Below, in pieces: positions 43,535 to 54,291 of a DNA stretch of 64,000 bases; the first letter of the stretch is position 1, and the number at the start of each line of letters is the position of its first letter. The notes under the pieces are model-generated. The model was given only the letters and a program-made list of their open reading frames with translations, did no database searches and was not told where the DNA came from. Source of the DNA: Siderastrea siderea (lineage: Eukaryota; Cnidaria; Anthozoa; Scleractinia; Rhizangiidae); assembly GCA_964030785.1 (NCBI GenBank), contig OZ034970.1, positions 533,670-597,669 on the forward strand. The letters are read 5' to 3'. Position numbers and translations under genes: made by a program.

Positions 43535-46500
43535 ATGACCTCTCGCCCGCCAAGACCAGTTGGCTTTGCTAGGTCTCGATACCTCAGACTCTGAGAAAGA
43601 AGACACAAACCTGTTATGTCCTGAAGAGATGGGAGACAGCGAGGAAGATGACTTGTGCAATGACCTCCTCGATCATTTGGAACGCCAACACGCGTTTCAA
43701 ACAAACCTCCTTCAGCAAAGTGGTGGTGCCTTGGATGGTGCGGAGGGCGCCTTCGAGTTTCAGTTGGACAATTATGTCGATCGTAAGAGTAGCCGACTGG
43801 GTGTTCGTGAACGTCATTTCAATACCCGTTTACGCCAAAGGGGGAACTTAATTCCAGATGAAAACATTACTCAAGCACTTCAAGATGGTTTACGTCGAGC
43901 GGTGGATCAAGTGTTAACCACCACTCCCAGCCTGCACGATCAAGATCGACTCTATTTTACCATCGGTTCCGACCGTCTCCACAATAATTTTCAAGGATGG
44001 GAATTACGTGCTGGTGAATGGCGTGAAGGAGGTGAACGTTTGGATGCCCTCTTCGATCGATTGGCCCAAGCCCTCAACAGCAACGAACAATTTGAAATGG
44101 ACGATTCGTTTCAATTGTCCATCACCCAAGTCCATCATGCACCTCAGGGAACCGGACGAAAACGCAGTACCAAGCCGGGCCACCCAACCCTTGAAGTGCT
44201 GACGGCGCGGTCACGGTCCGTTATCCGCATCCAAAATAGAGATGACCTCTGTTGTGCTCGGGCCCTCGTCACTGCTAAAGCTCGCCTGGACCAACACCCG
44301 AAATGGGAATCGATTCGACACGGTAGGAAAATCCAAAAAGAATTGGCTCTGTTGCTCCATCACGAAGCCAAGGTGCCCTTGGGTCCTTGCAGCTACGATG
44401 CCTTGACCGCCTTCAGTGCCGCCCCGTCCCTTGCCAATTACCAGATCATTCTGGTGGACGCCCATCGCTCGTTCCATATCACCACCTTTGGAGGCACCCA
44501 AGACAAACCATTGATTTTGCTCCACGACCATGGCCATTACGATGTCATTACCCGTTTGCCAGGGTTTTTCGGGTCCAGTTATGTGTGTGGCCACTGTTGG
44601 AAACCCTATAACACCCAGGGAAGGCATCGATGCGACAAAAAACGACTTTGCGGAGCCTGTCGTCAAAAAGATTGCCCCGATTTCCAGGCAGCTTACCCAA
44701 GAGGCCTCAAAGCAACCCAACGTTGCCACACTTGTCATCGCGACTTCTTCGGAGACACTTGTTTCCAAACACATCTGGCTGTTGACCAGGCGGGCAAACC
44801 CACCACCAACCCACAGTCCACCGTGTGCTTTCTTCGCAGGCGATGCCCCTCCTGCCGAAAGCAGGAGGTAGGGGTAGAAAGAATTCAAAGGCATCAATGC
44901 TGGCACATAGATTGTCCTTCCTGCCATGAGTACGTGGACGCCCAGACTCATCTATGTTTTATTCAACGAGCCCCAAAGCCTCAAGAAGAGAAAAAGAAGA
45001 GAAAGAAGAAACGTCAAGGGGGTCCTCGCGCCAAACGAGGGGCCGCGGCTGCGGGACTTCAAACCCCCAATGCACCGGAGGAGGAGGAGCAAGAAGACGA
45101 TGTGGACGACCTGCCACCCTTGCACGTGTTTTTTGACATTGAAGCCATGCAACCCCACGAACAACACATCGCTAATCTCATCGTGGCCGAAACCGAAGAC
45201 GACGACGACCCCGTGCGTTTCCCAGGCGAATATTGTACCAGAGATTTTCTCGAATGGTTGGATACCCTCACGTTGAACGACACCCGACAAGTCAATGTGC
45301 TGGCTCATAATTTCCAAGGGTACGATGGGTACTTTGTGGTTCATCAATACCATAGTGACAACCGGATCGTTGAACAGCTCCGGAACGGATGTAAACTCTT
45401 ACAAGTCCAACACGATCGTATCCGTTTCATCGATTCTCTCAGTTTCTTCCAGATGCCTTTGTCGGCCTTTCCCAAAACCTTTGGATTGACAGAATTGAAA
45501 AAAGGTTACTTCCCACACAAGTTCAACCTCCCCGAGCATCAAAACTACGTGGGCATCGTCCCGGCCCTCGATTACTACATGCCTGAAACCATGTCTCCCG
45601 AAGGCAAGCAAGCCTTGGAAAAGTGGCATCAAGAGCAACGCGATAAGGAGGTGGTCTTTGATTTCCAGAAAGAATTGGTCGCGTACTGTGAATCAGATGT
45701 GCGTCTCTTGAAACAAGGATGTCTCACCTTCAAACGATTGTTTGAAGCTCAAGCGGGTTTCAACCCCTTCGATCAAATCACCATTGCTTCCGCCTGCAAC
45801 CGGGATCTACGCATGAACCGGATGATCCCCAACAGCATTGCCAGTGAACCCGTCCGTGGTTGGAAGAACCGTATAAACCATTCCAACGTGGCCATCCAAT
45901 GGCTAACCTGGTGTGCCCAACAACAGCCCCAGGACATTCAACACGCGGGCAATGCCGGTGAGGTTCGCATCCCAGCCGTGGGGTTCGTGGATGGTTACTG
46001 CCACGACACCCAGACCGTGTACGAATTTCAAGGTTGTTTCACCCATGGATGTCCCACCTGCTATCCAAACCGCCACGAAAAACATGTGCGTCACTATGAT
46101 CGAACCATGCAAGATGTCTACGAAACCTCGCAACACAAGGTCCAACAACTTAGAGAACAAGGGTACACTGTGGTCCAAATATGGGGGTGCGAATGGAAAC
46201 GTCTCAAAGAAACCAACCCAGAGATCCAATCCTTCGTCGACAACCTGGACTTCAACGACCCCCTCAACCCTCGTGACGCTTTCTGTGGAGGTCGTACCAA
46301 TGCTATCAAGCTGTACCACCATGTCACTCCCAGCCAAAAGATCCATTACATTGATGTCACCTCCTTGTACCCTTGGGTCAACAAAACCTGTGTGTACCCC
46401 AAAGGTCATCCTGAATTCATTTCCCAACCGGGTCACACCGACATCCAACAGTACTTTGGTCTCATCCAATGCAAAGTCCTCCCTCCACGTGCCTTGTACC

Positions 46501-47641
46501 ATCCCGTACTGCCTTACCGCCATGAGAGCAAACTCACCTTTCCCCTCTGTGCCACCTGTGTCAAAGAAGAAATGGCAAAACCTCTTCTGGAGAGATCCGC
46601 TCTGTGCGGCCACACCGACGAACAACGCGTCCTGACCGGGACATGGTGCAGCCCGGAATTGTCTAAAGCGGTGGACTTAGGATACCAAGTCCAGTACATC
46701 AACGAAGTCTGGCATTTTCACGAGACCTGTGAAGGACTGTTCCGAGACTACGTCAACACTTGGTTGAAAATCAAGCAAGAAGCTAGTGGGTGGCCATCGT
46801 GGGTCGGAGACGACGAAACCAAGCGACTACAATACATCCAAGAGTACTTCGAACATGAAGGCATCCTGGTCTCCGGACCTTAGCCAAAATGATGCTCAAT
46901 TCCATGTGGGGCAAGTTTGGACAACGGCTCAACAAGACCCAAGTCCAAGAATTTGATGATCCCAAAGCCTTTCACAGTTTCCTAGATACCTCCACCTTGG
47001 ACGTACGTCACGTCTCCGTTATGAATGACCAAATGGTGGAGGTACTCTACCAGTACCAAGAGGAAGACATCCCCGTCTCCCCAAACCTCAACATCTTTGT
47101 GGCTTGTTTCACTACCTGTTGGGCTCGACTCCGTCTCTATGCTGCGTTGGAACAATTGGGTGAACGGGTCTTGTACTATGACACCGACTCCGTGGTTTAT
47201 CTTGAAGACGAGGGTCAATCCAACCCAGTCTTGGGGGATTACCTCGGCGAGTTCACCTCTGAATTGGATCCCGACGACTACATTAAAGAATTTGTGTCAG
47301 GCGGTCCCAAAAATTATGGCTACCAAACCAAACATGGCCACGTCGAATGTAAAGTCAGAGGATTCCGTCTGAACAGCGAAGGCAAGAGCCAGTTGAATTA
47401 TGACGTCATGCGCCAGAACGTCCTGGACGAAATCCAAAACCCTCAAAAGAAACCGCGTCAAACTCTAGTCACCAAAACGCATCAGATTGTGCGCGATCCC
47501 AAACACTACCAACTCTACACCTTTCCGGATTACAAGCGTTACCAGTTGGTGTACGACAAGAGAGTCATTGATCCTGCCACCTTTCAAACCTACCCTTACG
47601 GATATCGAGCCGCCTGCCAAGACACACCTTCACCCTGTTGA
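43535..47641 (+). pseudogene. polB: Protein-primed DNA polymerase B, frameshifted
   Basis: The ATG at 43535 matches the Polinton-1 start, but a deletion of about 41 bp in the first 25 codons puts it out of frame; the main frame could start at ATG 43629. The frame then runs through the zinc-binding region, the exonuclease motifs (DIEAMQ, HNFQGYD, CESDVRLL) and Pol A (DVTSLYP). A 31-bp deletion near 46865-46885, just before Pol B, causes a TAG at 46881-46883. Pol B (MMLNSMWG) and Pol C (YDTDS) continue in another frame to 47641. The Trp mutated to TGA in Polinton-1 is intact (TGG) here. Confidence 0.95.
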
Positions 47642-49113
47642 TGCGCGTGTGACCCTCCCACACCCAAGGAAAAGGATTAAAAAGTCATTGATTTCAACAT
47701 GGCGTCTTTTCTTTATCTGATCTGAGCCCGCGATCGCCATTTTTCCCCCCCGACTGGTCAGCGGTTTCCCACCCTAGCCAGAGGGCTATTTACCTACGTC
47801 ATGTAAGCGTCACGAAATGTCCTCTCTTTTCTGATCTGAGCCCGTGATCCCTTTATCCCTATGTATTCCCTATGTATTCCCTATGTATTCCCTATGTATT
47901 ACCCTATGTATTCCCTATGTATTCCCTATGTAATTGTCCTCTCTTTTCTGATCTGAGCCCGCGATCCTTTTTTCATTACTGGTCAGCGGTTTCCCACCCT
48001 AGCCAGAGGGCTATTTACCTACGTCATGTAAGCGTCACGAAATGTCCTCTCTTGTCTGATCTGAGCCCGTGATCCCTTTATCCCTATGTATTCCCTATGT
48101 ATTCCCTATGTATTCCCTATGTATTACCCTATGTATTCCCTATGTATTCCCTATGTATTCCCTATGTAATTGTCCTCTCTTTTCTGATCTGAGCCCGCGA
48201 TCCTTTTTTCATTACTGGTCAGCGGTTTCCCACCCTAGCCAGAGGGCTATTTACCTACGTCATGTAAGCGTCACGAAATGTCCTCTCTTTTCTGATCGGA
48301 GCTCGCAATCCCTTTTTCCCTATGTATTCCCTATGTAATTGTCCTCTCTTTTCTGATCTGAGCCCGCGATCCTTTTTCCCTCCTGGTCTGCTGGTAGGTG
48401 AAATAACCCAAGTCATGCGCATGCGTCCATGTTTCTTTTTTGTACCACAAGGTCAGGATGGTCTTTCTCTTGTCATATATAAACAAACCTGTTTCTAGTA
48501 CTAGAATCAGTCAAATGGTCTCTTCCTTGATCTGTGAGCCCGCGATGCTCTTTTTCACCCCTGGTCAGCGGTTTCCCAAACAAAATCACCTGACCTCCGC
48601 ATTTCCAATCACTTCCGGTTCCCTTTGACGTCACTTCCGGTTCCATCCTCAAACCCTAAACCCTAAACCCTAAACCCACTTCCCTTCCCTTCCCTAAAGT
48701 GACCTTTGACCCCTTCTCTCATTGGTCCAAATCCTTGACCGTGATCACATGATAAAAAGGAATGGCACTAGTCTCTCATTGGTCCAAAAAATTGGGGGGG
48801 TGGGTCTTTTTCATTGGTTGGGCCAAACCGTCGTGCCATACTACTACGAGCAAAACCATTTACCTATAATAAGAGAAAGACCATCCTGACCTTGTGGTAC
48901 AATAAAAACATGGACGCATGCGCGTGTCTTGCTCGATGCTCAACTTCGGTTATTTCACCTACTATTCACCAGGGGATCCCCGCGTCCCCTGCCCTGGCCC
49001 CGGCCCCAATCCCCCTATGGTCTGCGGTTTATCCCTTCCTTAGCAACCACCCTAGCAACCCCCCACAACATCAAAACGAGGCAAACCACCCCTAGTGAGC
49101 CCACCTTACTACT
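47518..49113 (-). repeat. Polinton-2 right TIR (about 1.6 kb)
   Basis: Reverse complement of 27286-28878, differing by a few bases and small indels. Includes the last ~40 codons of polB, the 11-bp arrays (47857-47932 and 48081-48168), and AAACCCT repeats (48651-48677). Ends CCTTACTACT. Confidence 0.93.
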
Positions 49114-49119
49114 AGCGAG
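49114..49119. repeat. Polinton-2 target-site duplication, right copy
   Basis: AGCGAG, identical to 27280-27285. Confidence 0.93.
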
Positions 49120-50180
49120 GCTGTACCTAGTTTGACTATTGGCGCTGGACCTGGAACTGGTAGAAAAAAGTAAATGGAACACAATTTTCCGTTTGGATAT
49201 TCCGGTTGGGAATTCTGGACTAACTCAGAAGACGGTCAGTTTATTTGGAAATTTTCCGGTCGGGCAAACCAAAATGGCCTTACCATTCATAGTTCGACCG
49301 AAATTTCCGGGTATTTCTTTTGTAAATGGTAAACACTCTCTGAGAAAGATAGTATTGGTTGATCACGTGACATGATCATGATGGTGTTAGACTGCGGAGG
49401 AGACACTGTCAGGTCGATTCCGGTGAAATGCCCGGATGAATTGAACTCAGAAAAAATAAGATACAATAAAATTAAATAAAATAAATATAACATTAGATGA
49501 ATAAAAAACAAATAAAGAAGGAAAACCCTTACATTCATTTTCTTATTTGTTAACAAACAGGCTGCTTTCATTGACTTTATACCTTGTATGCATGTTCGTC
49601 TCTTTCATCTTAATCTTTCGCCAAAAAGGTCAAATTGGTGAGTTCTAAGTTGAAATCAGGTCGAGATGCCAGTTTCCAGTGATTTTTTGTTCGAAAGAAA
49701 ATTAAGTAGGAAACAATAAAAGTTATAGAGTGCATTGGTCTCGATAACATCGACCTAATAGTTTTCATTAGAAAACTGATGTTCTTCAGTAAAACTGGCA
49801 TATAAGCCCTCGAAGCTTCGCTTCTCTGGCTAATATTTGTTTTAAGAACACCGAATTTCCGCGGGCAACTATCGGTGGCTAGTCCTTAGACACAAATACT
49901 CCTGATCATTTAAATGGGACACTGTGCTTGCAGACTAAAACACAGGAAAGGAACATGGCTATTGGTAACAAGGGACAGTCATGCAGAAGATTACAAGGAA
50001 CAACACAGGCATGCCAACCTAGTACCCAGGCGTCCTATTCACGCTCACACGACTTGGCGCGAATTTCGTGACGTCACCGAATGGCATACCTCATTCGGTG
50101 ACGTCACGACATTTCGCACCGAGTCGAGTCGAGTGAGTGGGAGGAGAGCGTCTGGGTACTATTCTGAGGTGTTCCCTTAC
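49120..50180. other. Right part of carbonic anhydrase intron 3
   Basis: Host intron of about 1.06 kb. Together with 26755-27279 the intron would be about 1.6 kb without the element. A short inverted GGTGACGTCACGA/TTCGTGACGTCACC motif lies at about 50068-50110. No gene seen. Confidence 0.6.
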
Positions 50181-50515
50181 CTCTCCTGAAAAAGCCCGGC
50201 CGTTCACAGTGTGTTCAGATCCTTCGTCATTTTCACAACCAAAATGAAAGTGAAGCTGCTCAAGCTTATACACACTCTCCCCCAGGGGACCCCCGGTCAG
50301 TGATGCTGTACCCTTAGGTTTGTCGATACTCAGGGTGGGGGCGTGGCCATTGTTGGTTAATTTTCCACTGACGTTTCCAAATTTGTTATCACATTTAAAG
50401 CTCAGTCCTTTCAGGTTTGCATTCTTTTCAACCGCGCTGTCTTCAATGTCTATGGGAGACTGGGCGTTCTCAGTACAATGGCTCGAGACCTCTTTCCAAT
50501 CTTGCGGACCGTAGA
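50181..50515 (-). CDS. Alpha-carbonic anhydrase exon 3
   Basis: 335 nt coding for YGPQDWKEV, 'HCTENAQSPIDI', 'LTNNGHAPTL' and 'LEQLHFHFGCENDEGSEHTV'. LHFHFG supplies two zinc-ligand His (94 and 96 in CA II numbering) and NGHA the proton-shuttle His64. The acceptor is TTGTTAG and the donor GTAAGG. The enzyme hydrates CO2 to bicarbonate; with the signal peptide of exon 1 it would be secreted, as in calcification-related anthozoan enzymes. All key residues seen in exons 3-6 are intact, so the gene looks functional despite the large insertion in the next intron. Confidence 0.93.
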
Positions 50516-51031
50516 CTAACAACAAAAATAAGAATCTTCTAAACTTAGTTCTCTTGTTCAGAGTTATTTTAAGTGATTGAGGCTCACTCCATACATTGCT
50601 TAGTTACATTTTCCTACGTGTAAATGTTTTGAATTCAGGAGTCATATCTCAATGAATGAATGATACGAACTTCATTTAGCATCGGGGTATAAAAACGTAG
50701 TTAGATTAAATAACTAATTATGGACACTATTTACGTAACATTTAATAAAACAAACCATTTAAATTAAATAAGTTAATAAAATATAGTACAAAGCTGATAA
50801 ATACAATTTTCTATTATTATAAAATGTGAAATTTAATAAATTGGCCTATTGGAAATGACGATAAAAATTGAAAAACAGAAAAAAGTTTACCCATAAGTGA
50901 GCATAGTGATAACAATACAATAAGTAAAAGTAGGGGTTGACTGTTATGAAAATGTTAAAAAAGTGAAATATGATCGTCCGAGTGAGTATAGTCCTGAGAA
51001 GGACTGTTTGCGGTGACATCGCAGACACTGA

Positions 51032-51258
51032 CGACCTTCAGATCGGACTACGAGTACGAGATCGAGTACGGCTATGACTTTTCAATTCCTGATGGCATGC
51101 TTAGATTATCATGTATCACAGCGATACCGTTCTTAGAGCCTCATTTTCTGCTGGTCAGTAACATAGAGGAGCGAGGGCTCCGAGAACGTAGTTGTTTTGA
51201 ACAGTTCGACAGTTGTACTCGTACTCAATCTCGTGCTCCTAGTATGATCTGAAGGTCG
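51032..51258. repeat. 227-bp MITE-like inverted repeat
   Basis: Left end CGACCTTCAGATC and right end GATCTGAAGGTCG form inverted termini; the similarity extends about 45 bp inward (CGAG...GAT-GAGTACG). A diverged relative of the internal sequence lies at about 53270-53475. Confidence 0.65.
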
Positions 51259-52409
51259 CTATTGACTGACATTTCGACTGCCTGAGCGGAAGTCATCATC
51301 AGAGTCAAGGTGAATTGTGACTCGTCAGTAGATGGTATAAGTCTCTGGTCGTTGTCCTGATTGGTCGACAAACTCACGAGGTTATTGGTCGTCTGTCGGT
51401 CAAGCCGTAATATAATGTCACCCGGACGATCATACTTCACCGACTTATGATTTGCCAACATATAAAAACAACATTTAGCCGTAAAAACTCTATAAACCCT
51501 TTTACGTGCAAAACATGAAAAAGTTCGCCGTGGGCTCATGGACGACAAGATTTTGTTTTATTAACTTTTATTAACTTTTCCAGTTAAAAGAAGCGTTTTT
51601 GTCGCTGTCTTTTTTACCCGTCTTCTCTACTCGAAGACATCAGAGCGCGCATGTGCTGATATCCAGAGCTGTCTGTGTTTAGTATACACCCAATTGAAAA
51701 AAAACGTTGTCGGGTAAAAAGCATACTCATTGACGATGCGACCCAATGGTGTTCTGGGAAGCGTGAAAACTTGCCTCTGGATAGAGATAGATAGATAGAT
51801 AGTTTAATCAATAAATACTTCTGCAGTCCAAGGGCTGAATTGCGTATTTACATTTCACGACTTACATTATTTACATAATTATGATATAAAAAACTAAAAC
51901 CTAAAGCCTAAACCTTAAAAACCTACTTACCGTTTAGTACTTAAAGCGATTGGTCCTCCACTTAGGAATTGCAAAGCGCCTATGTTCCCTTGAGGAATAT
52001 AGGTTATGATTGATGGCAGGCAGCAAACTATTCAGTCTACGCTCCTTGTTAGTAATGATTGAGGTGAAAGTACTGTTACAGATACCTTCATTGTCTGAAA
52101 CAATAGTAGGGATACCTGCTACATCTAGTGCCTCTAGTGCACATTATAATAACACAGCATGCCTTAATTTACTTTTTAAATTATCTTGGAAAGAAAATAT
52201 TTTGAATAACAAGAAATGAAACCCAGTAACAAACTTGCCCCTGCCGTCTTCCCAGAGTTCCATTGTGTCGCATTGTCCATCATCGTTTATACTTTTCACC
52301 CGACAACGTTTTTTCAAACCGGTGTATACCAAACCAGTGGATAGCGTTTTTCATGCGCTCTGATTGGCTATTGAGACTCGGGATTATATCTGACAGTCAC
52401 CTCCCGATA

Positions 52410-53111
52410 CAGGGGCGTAGCCAGGATTTTTCCAGGGGTACGCACAATTTTCCAAATTCCCCCCCCCCCCCTCACTCAAGTGCTAGATTTTTTCATTAGC
52501 CTTGATTAAATTTTCTTTATCATCACTATGGTGGAGTTTTGCGTTAAGCGTAGCGTTCTTATTTGATATGAAATGACTGCTAACTCGTAAAATTCTTTGA
52601 AAGTTGCTTTTTTGGGATCACTGAAGCGCTCCGTTCGCTTATCATAAATAAAGCGAACATGTTGGCGGTATCCCACAGTTTCTCCTTATACACAAATGAG
52701 TGATTTGTGTGCTGTATGCCACATTGTTTTTGACCGGCATTGTTTGCCTTGTAAAAGCACCCACATAGATGTAATTGTGCCCTAGGTTATAAAACAAGGT
52801 GACCAAAACGCGTTCACTCTTTACCACCCGGCTTGCTTTTTGCTTGCTATTTTCTCGCCGTTTTTATGGACCATTCGGTCCACCAGTGAATCAAGAAAAC
52901 CAACATTCGGGTGTGGAAAAACGCCGTCCGTTGTTTTATAACCAAATTTCAAAGAAACAAGAGGAGAAAAATGACTTGAGGTAAATTGTGCTTTTTAAAA
53001 TAGTTATCTTTTATTTATTTGCCTTTTTTTTATTCATTTTACTTTATTATTTTATTTTCCACTTTTTGAGGCACGCACGTGCGTCCTTGCGTACAGGTAG
53101 CTACGCCCCTG
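52410..53111. mobile_element. Non-autonomous DNA transposon (CAGGGGCGTAGC termini)
   Basis: Starts CAGGGGCGTAGCCAG and ends GCTACGCCCCTG, with a 5-bp duplication CGATA on both sides (52405-52409 and 53112-53116). Length 702 bp, no transposase ORF. CAGGGGCGTAGC-type termini are typical of hAT-like elements, but the short duplication is atypical, so the superfamily is uncertain. Confidence 0.7.
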
Positions 53112-53732
53112 CGATATTGTTCCGGATTTTGCGCGAGAGTTCGCTATTCATTTCCCAGAGAAAATGCTGGCTATACGCGGGTTCGGTCTATACTGAAACA
53201 GGAACATATCCTCTACTTCGGTGAATAAACGTTAAATATAGTAATGGCGACTTTTAAATTTTAGCACGAGTACAATGGATCAAGGACGAATACGACTTTT
53301 CAATTCCAGTTCACCGACTTAACATTATCACTGCTCTCACCATGCTCACTAATCTACTTCCCGAAGCCTCCACCTTTGTTGGTCAGCAATACGGAGGACT
53401 GAGGGTTCTAGAAACGTCACTGGTTTGAAATCCGAAAATCGCACTCGTACTCAGTTCCCTCTCGTCGTCCGTACTAAAGGTCTCTAACGTGTTATACCCA
53501 ATTGGTTAGCCTTCAACCAGCTGGGACTCTAAGCAATGTTTATTTTCATTTTGGAACGGTTTTTTCTGTAGTTTTCGGTGTTGCTTATTAGTACTACAGA
53601 GCAAAATATTTTAACATGGGTGATTTCAGTGTATTTAAAAAATGAGACATGCCGCGTTCACAGTTTCTGTCGTCTAAATATGGGTGCGCGCAATTGAACT
53701 CAAAATGATTTCCATCAGTAGGGAGTACTTAC

Positions 53733-53768
53733 CGTGGTTTTCAGTTTTCCCGTATTTCCACTGCCCTC
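53733..53768 (-). CDS. Alpha-carbonic anhydrase exon 2
   Basis: 36-nt micro-exon coding for GQWKYGKTENH, joining exon 1 (G|GA) and exon 3 (G|TC, Val). Acceptor CTTTCCAG, donor GTAAGTAC. Resembles the short linker preceding 'YGPxxW' in secreted alpha-carbonic anhydrases. Confidence 0.85.
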
Positions 53769-54236
53769 CTGGAAAGAGGAAAAGAACGAGAAAAAATTAC
53801 ATCAAAAATTTGTTACGGTTTTTTAACTTGTATGTATTAGATTTCTTGCCCTGAACAATTCATCAACCTGCTGCGACTGTTGGTAGTGGCGCGGGTATAT
53901 TGAAAACTGTTAAAGTATTGAGAGAAAAGTGCCAGTGACTTGTTAAAATTGAAACAAAAGCTAATGAAATCCTCACTTTCTTAAGATATGTTTTAGTGTC
54001 AGAAAATTCCTAAAATGATCCCGCAAATGATGCTCTTTACTTATTGTCAAAAGTGGCCGCGCGTGGCTACAATCCACGATTATTTGCATTTAGATTTACG
54101 TGCACAAATAAAACACTCCATCTCTCCTGACACTAAGCCTCTATCAAGTAAATACCGTTAAACATTCTTTCTTCTTCGGTCCTCAAAAAACAAATAGCCT
54201 GTATAAACGTTTATGTCAACTGTCGCAAGGTCGTAC
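53769..54236. other. Carbonic anhydrase intron 1
   Basis: 468-bp intron, AT-rich. Nothing further seen. Confidence 0.65.
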
Positions 54237-54291
54237 CTCCGGATGCTAAGGCAAAAGCCACGAGGACGGAAAATATCACAGCTCGAAACAT
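54237..54291 (-). CDS. Alpha-carbonic anhydrase exon 1 (signal peptide)
   Basis: ATG at 54291 begins an 18-residue secretion signal, MFRAVIFSVLVAFALASG. Donor GTACGA. One extra base of the split Gly codon pairs with exon 2. The 5' UTR continues upstream (minus strand); no TATA box is obvious. Confidence 0.82.

Larger units (their letters stand above)
27286..49113 (+). mobile_element. Polinton-2 (Maverick-type element)
   Basis: A 21,828-bp element with about 1.59-kb TIRs beginning AGTAGTAAGG and a perfect AGCGAG duplication. Gene order equals that of Polinton-1 apart from the missing 1.7-kb cassette and the retained zinc-ribbon gene. The integrase, capsid, protease and most small genes are intact; polB, ATPase, SLOG, one basic protein and the Gly-rich protein are broken. 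Its TIRs are unrelated in length and mostly in sequence to those of Polinton-1, though short motifs are shared. It sits inside an intron of the host carbonic anhydrase gene. Confidence 0.96.
50516..53732. other. Carbonic anhydrase intron 2
   Basis: A 3.2-kb intron containing at least two short DNA transposons (51032-51258 and 52410-53111) and a TAGA microsatellite (about 51781-51802). No other gene recognised. Confidence 0.65.

Noticed and set aside
841..49113. One large composite element or a tandem duplication of a single Polinton
   Set aside because: Each copy has its own TIRs and its own target duplication, with 4 kb of host exons and introns between them.
51225..51548. 107-aa minus-strand ORF in carbonic anhydrase intron 2
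   Set aside because: Overlaps the MITE end and repeat-like DNA; no recognisable domain, start context or splice structure.
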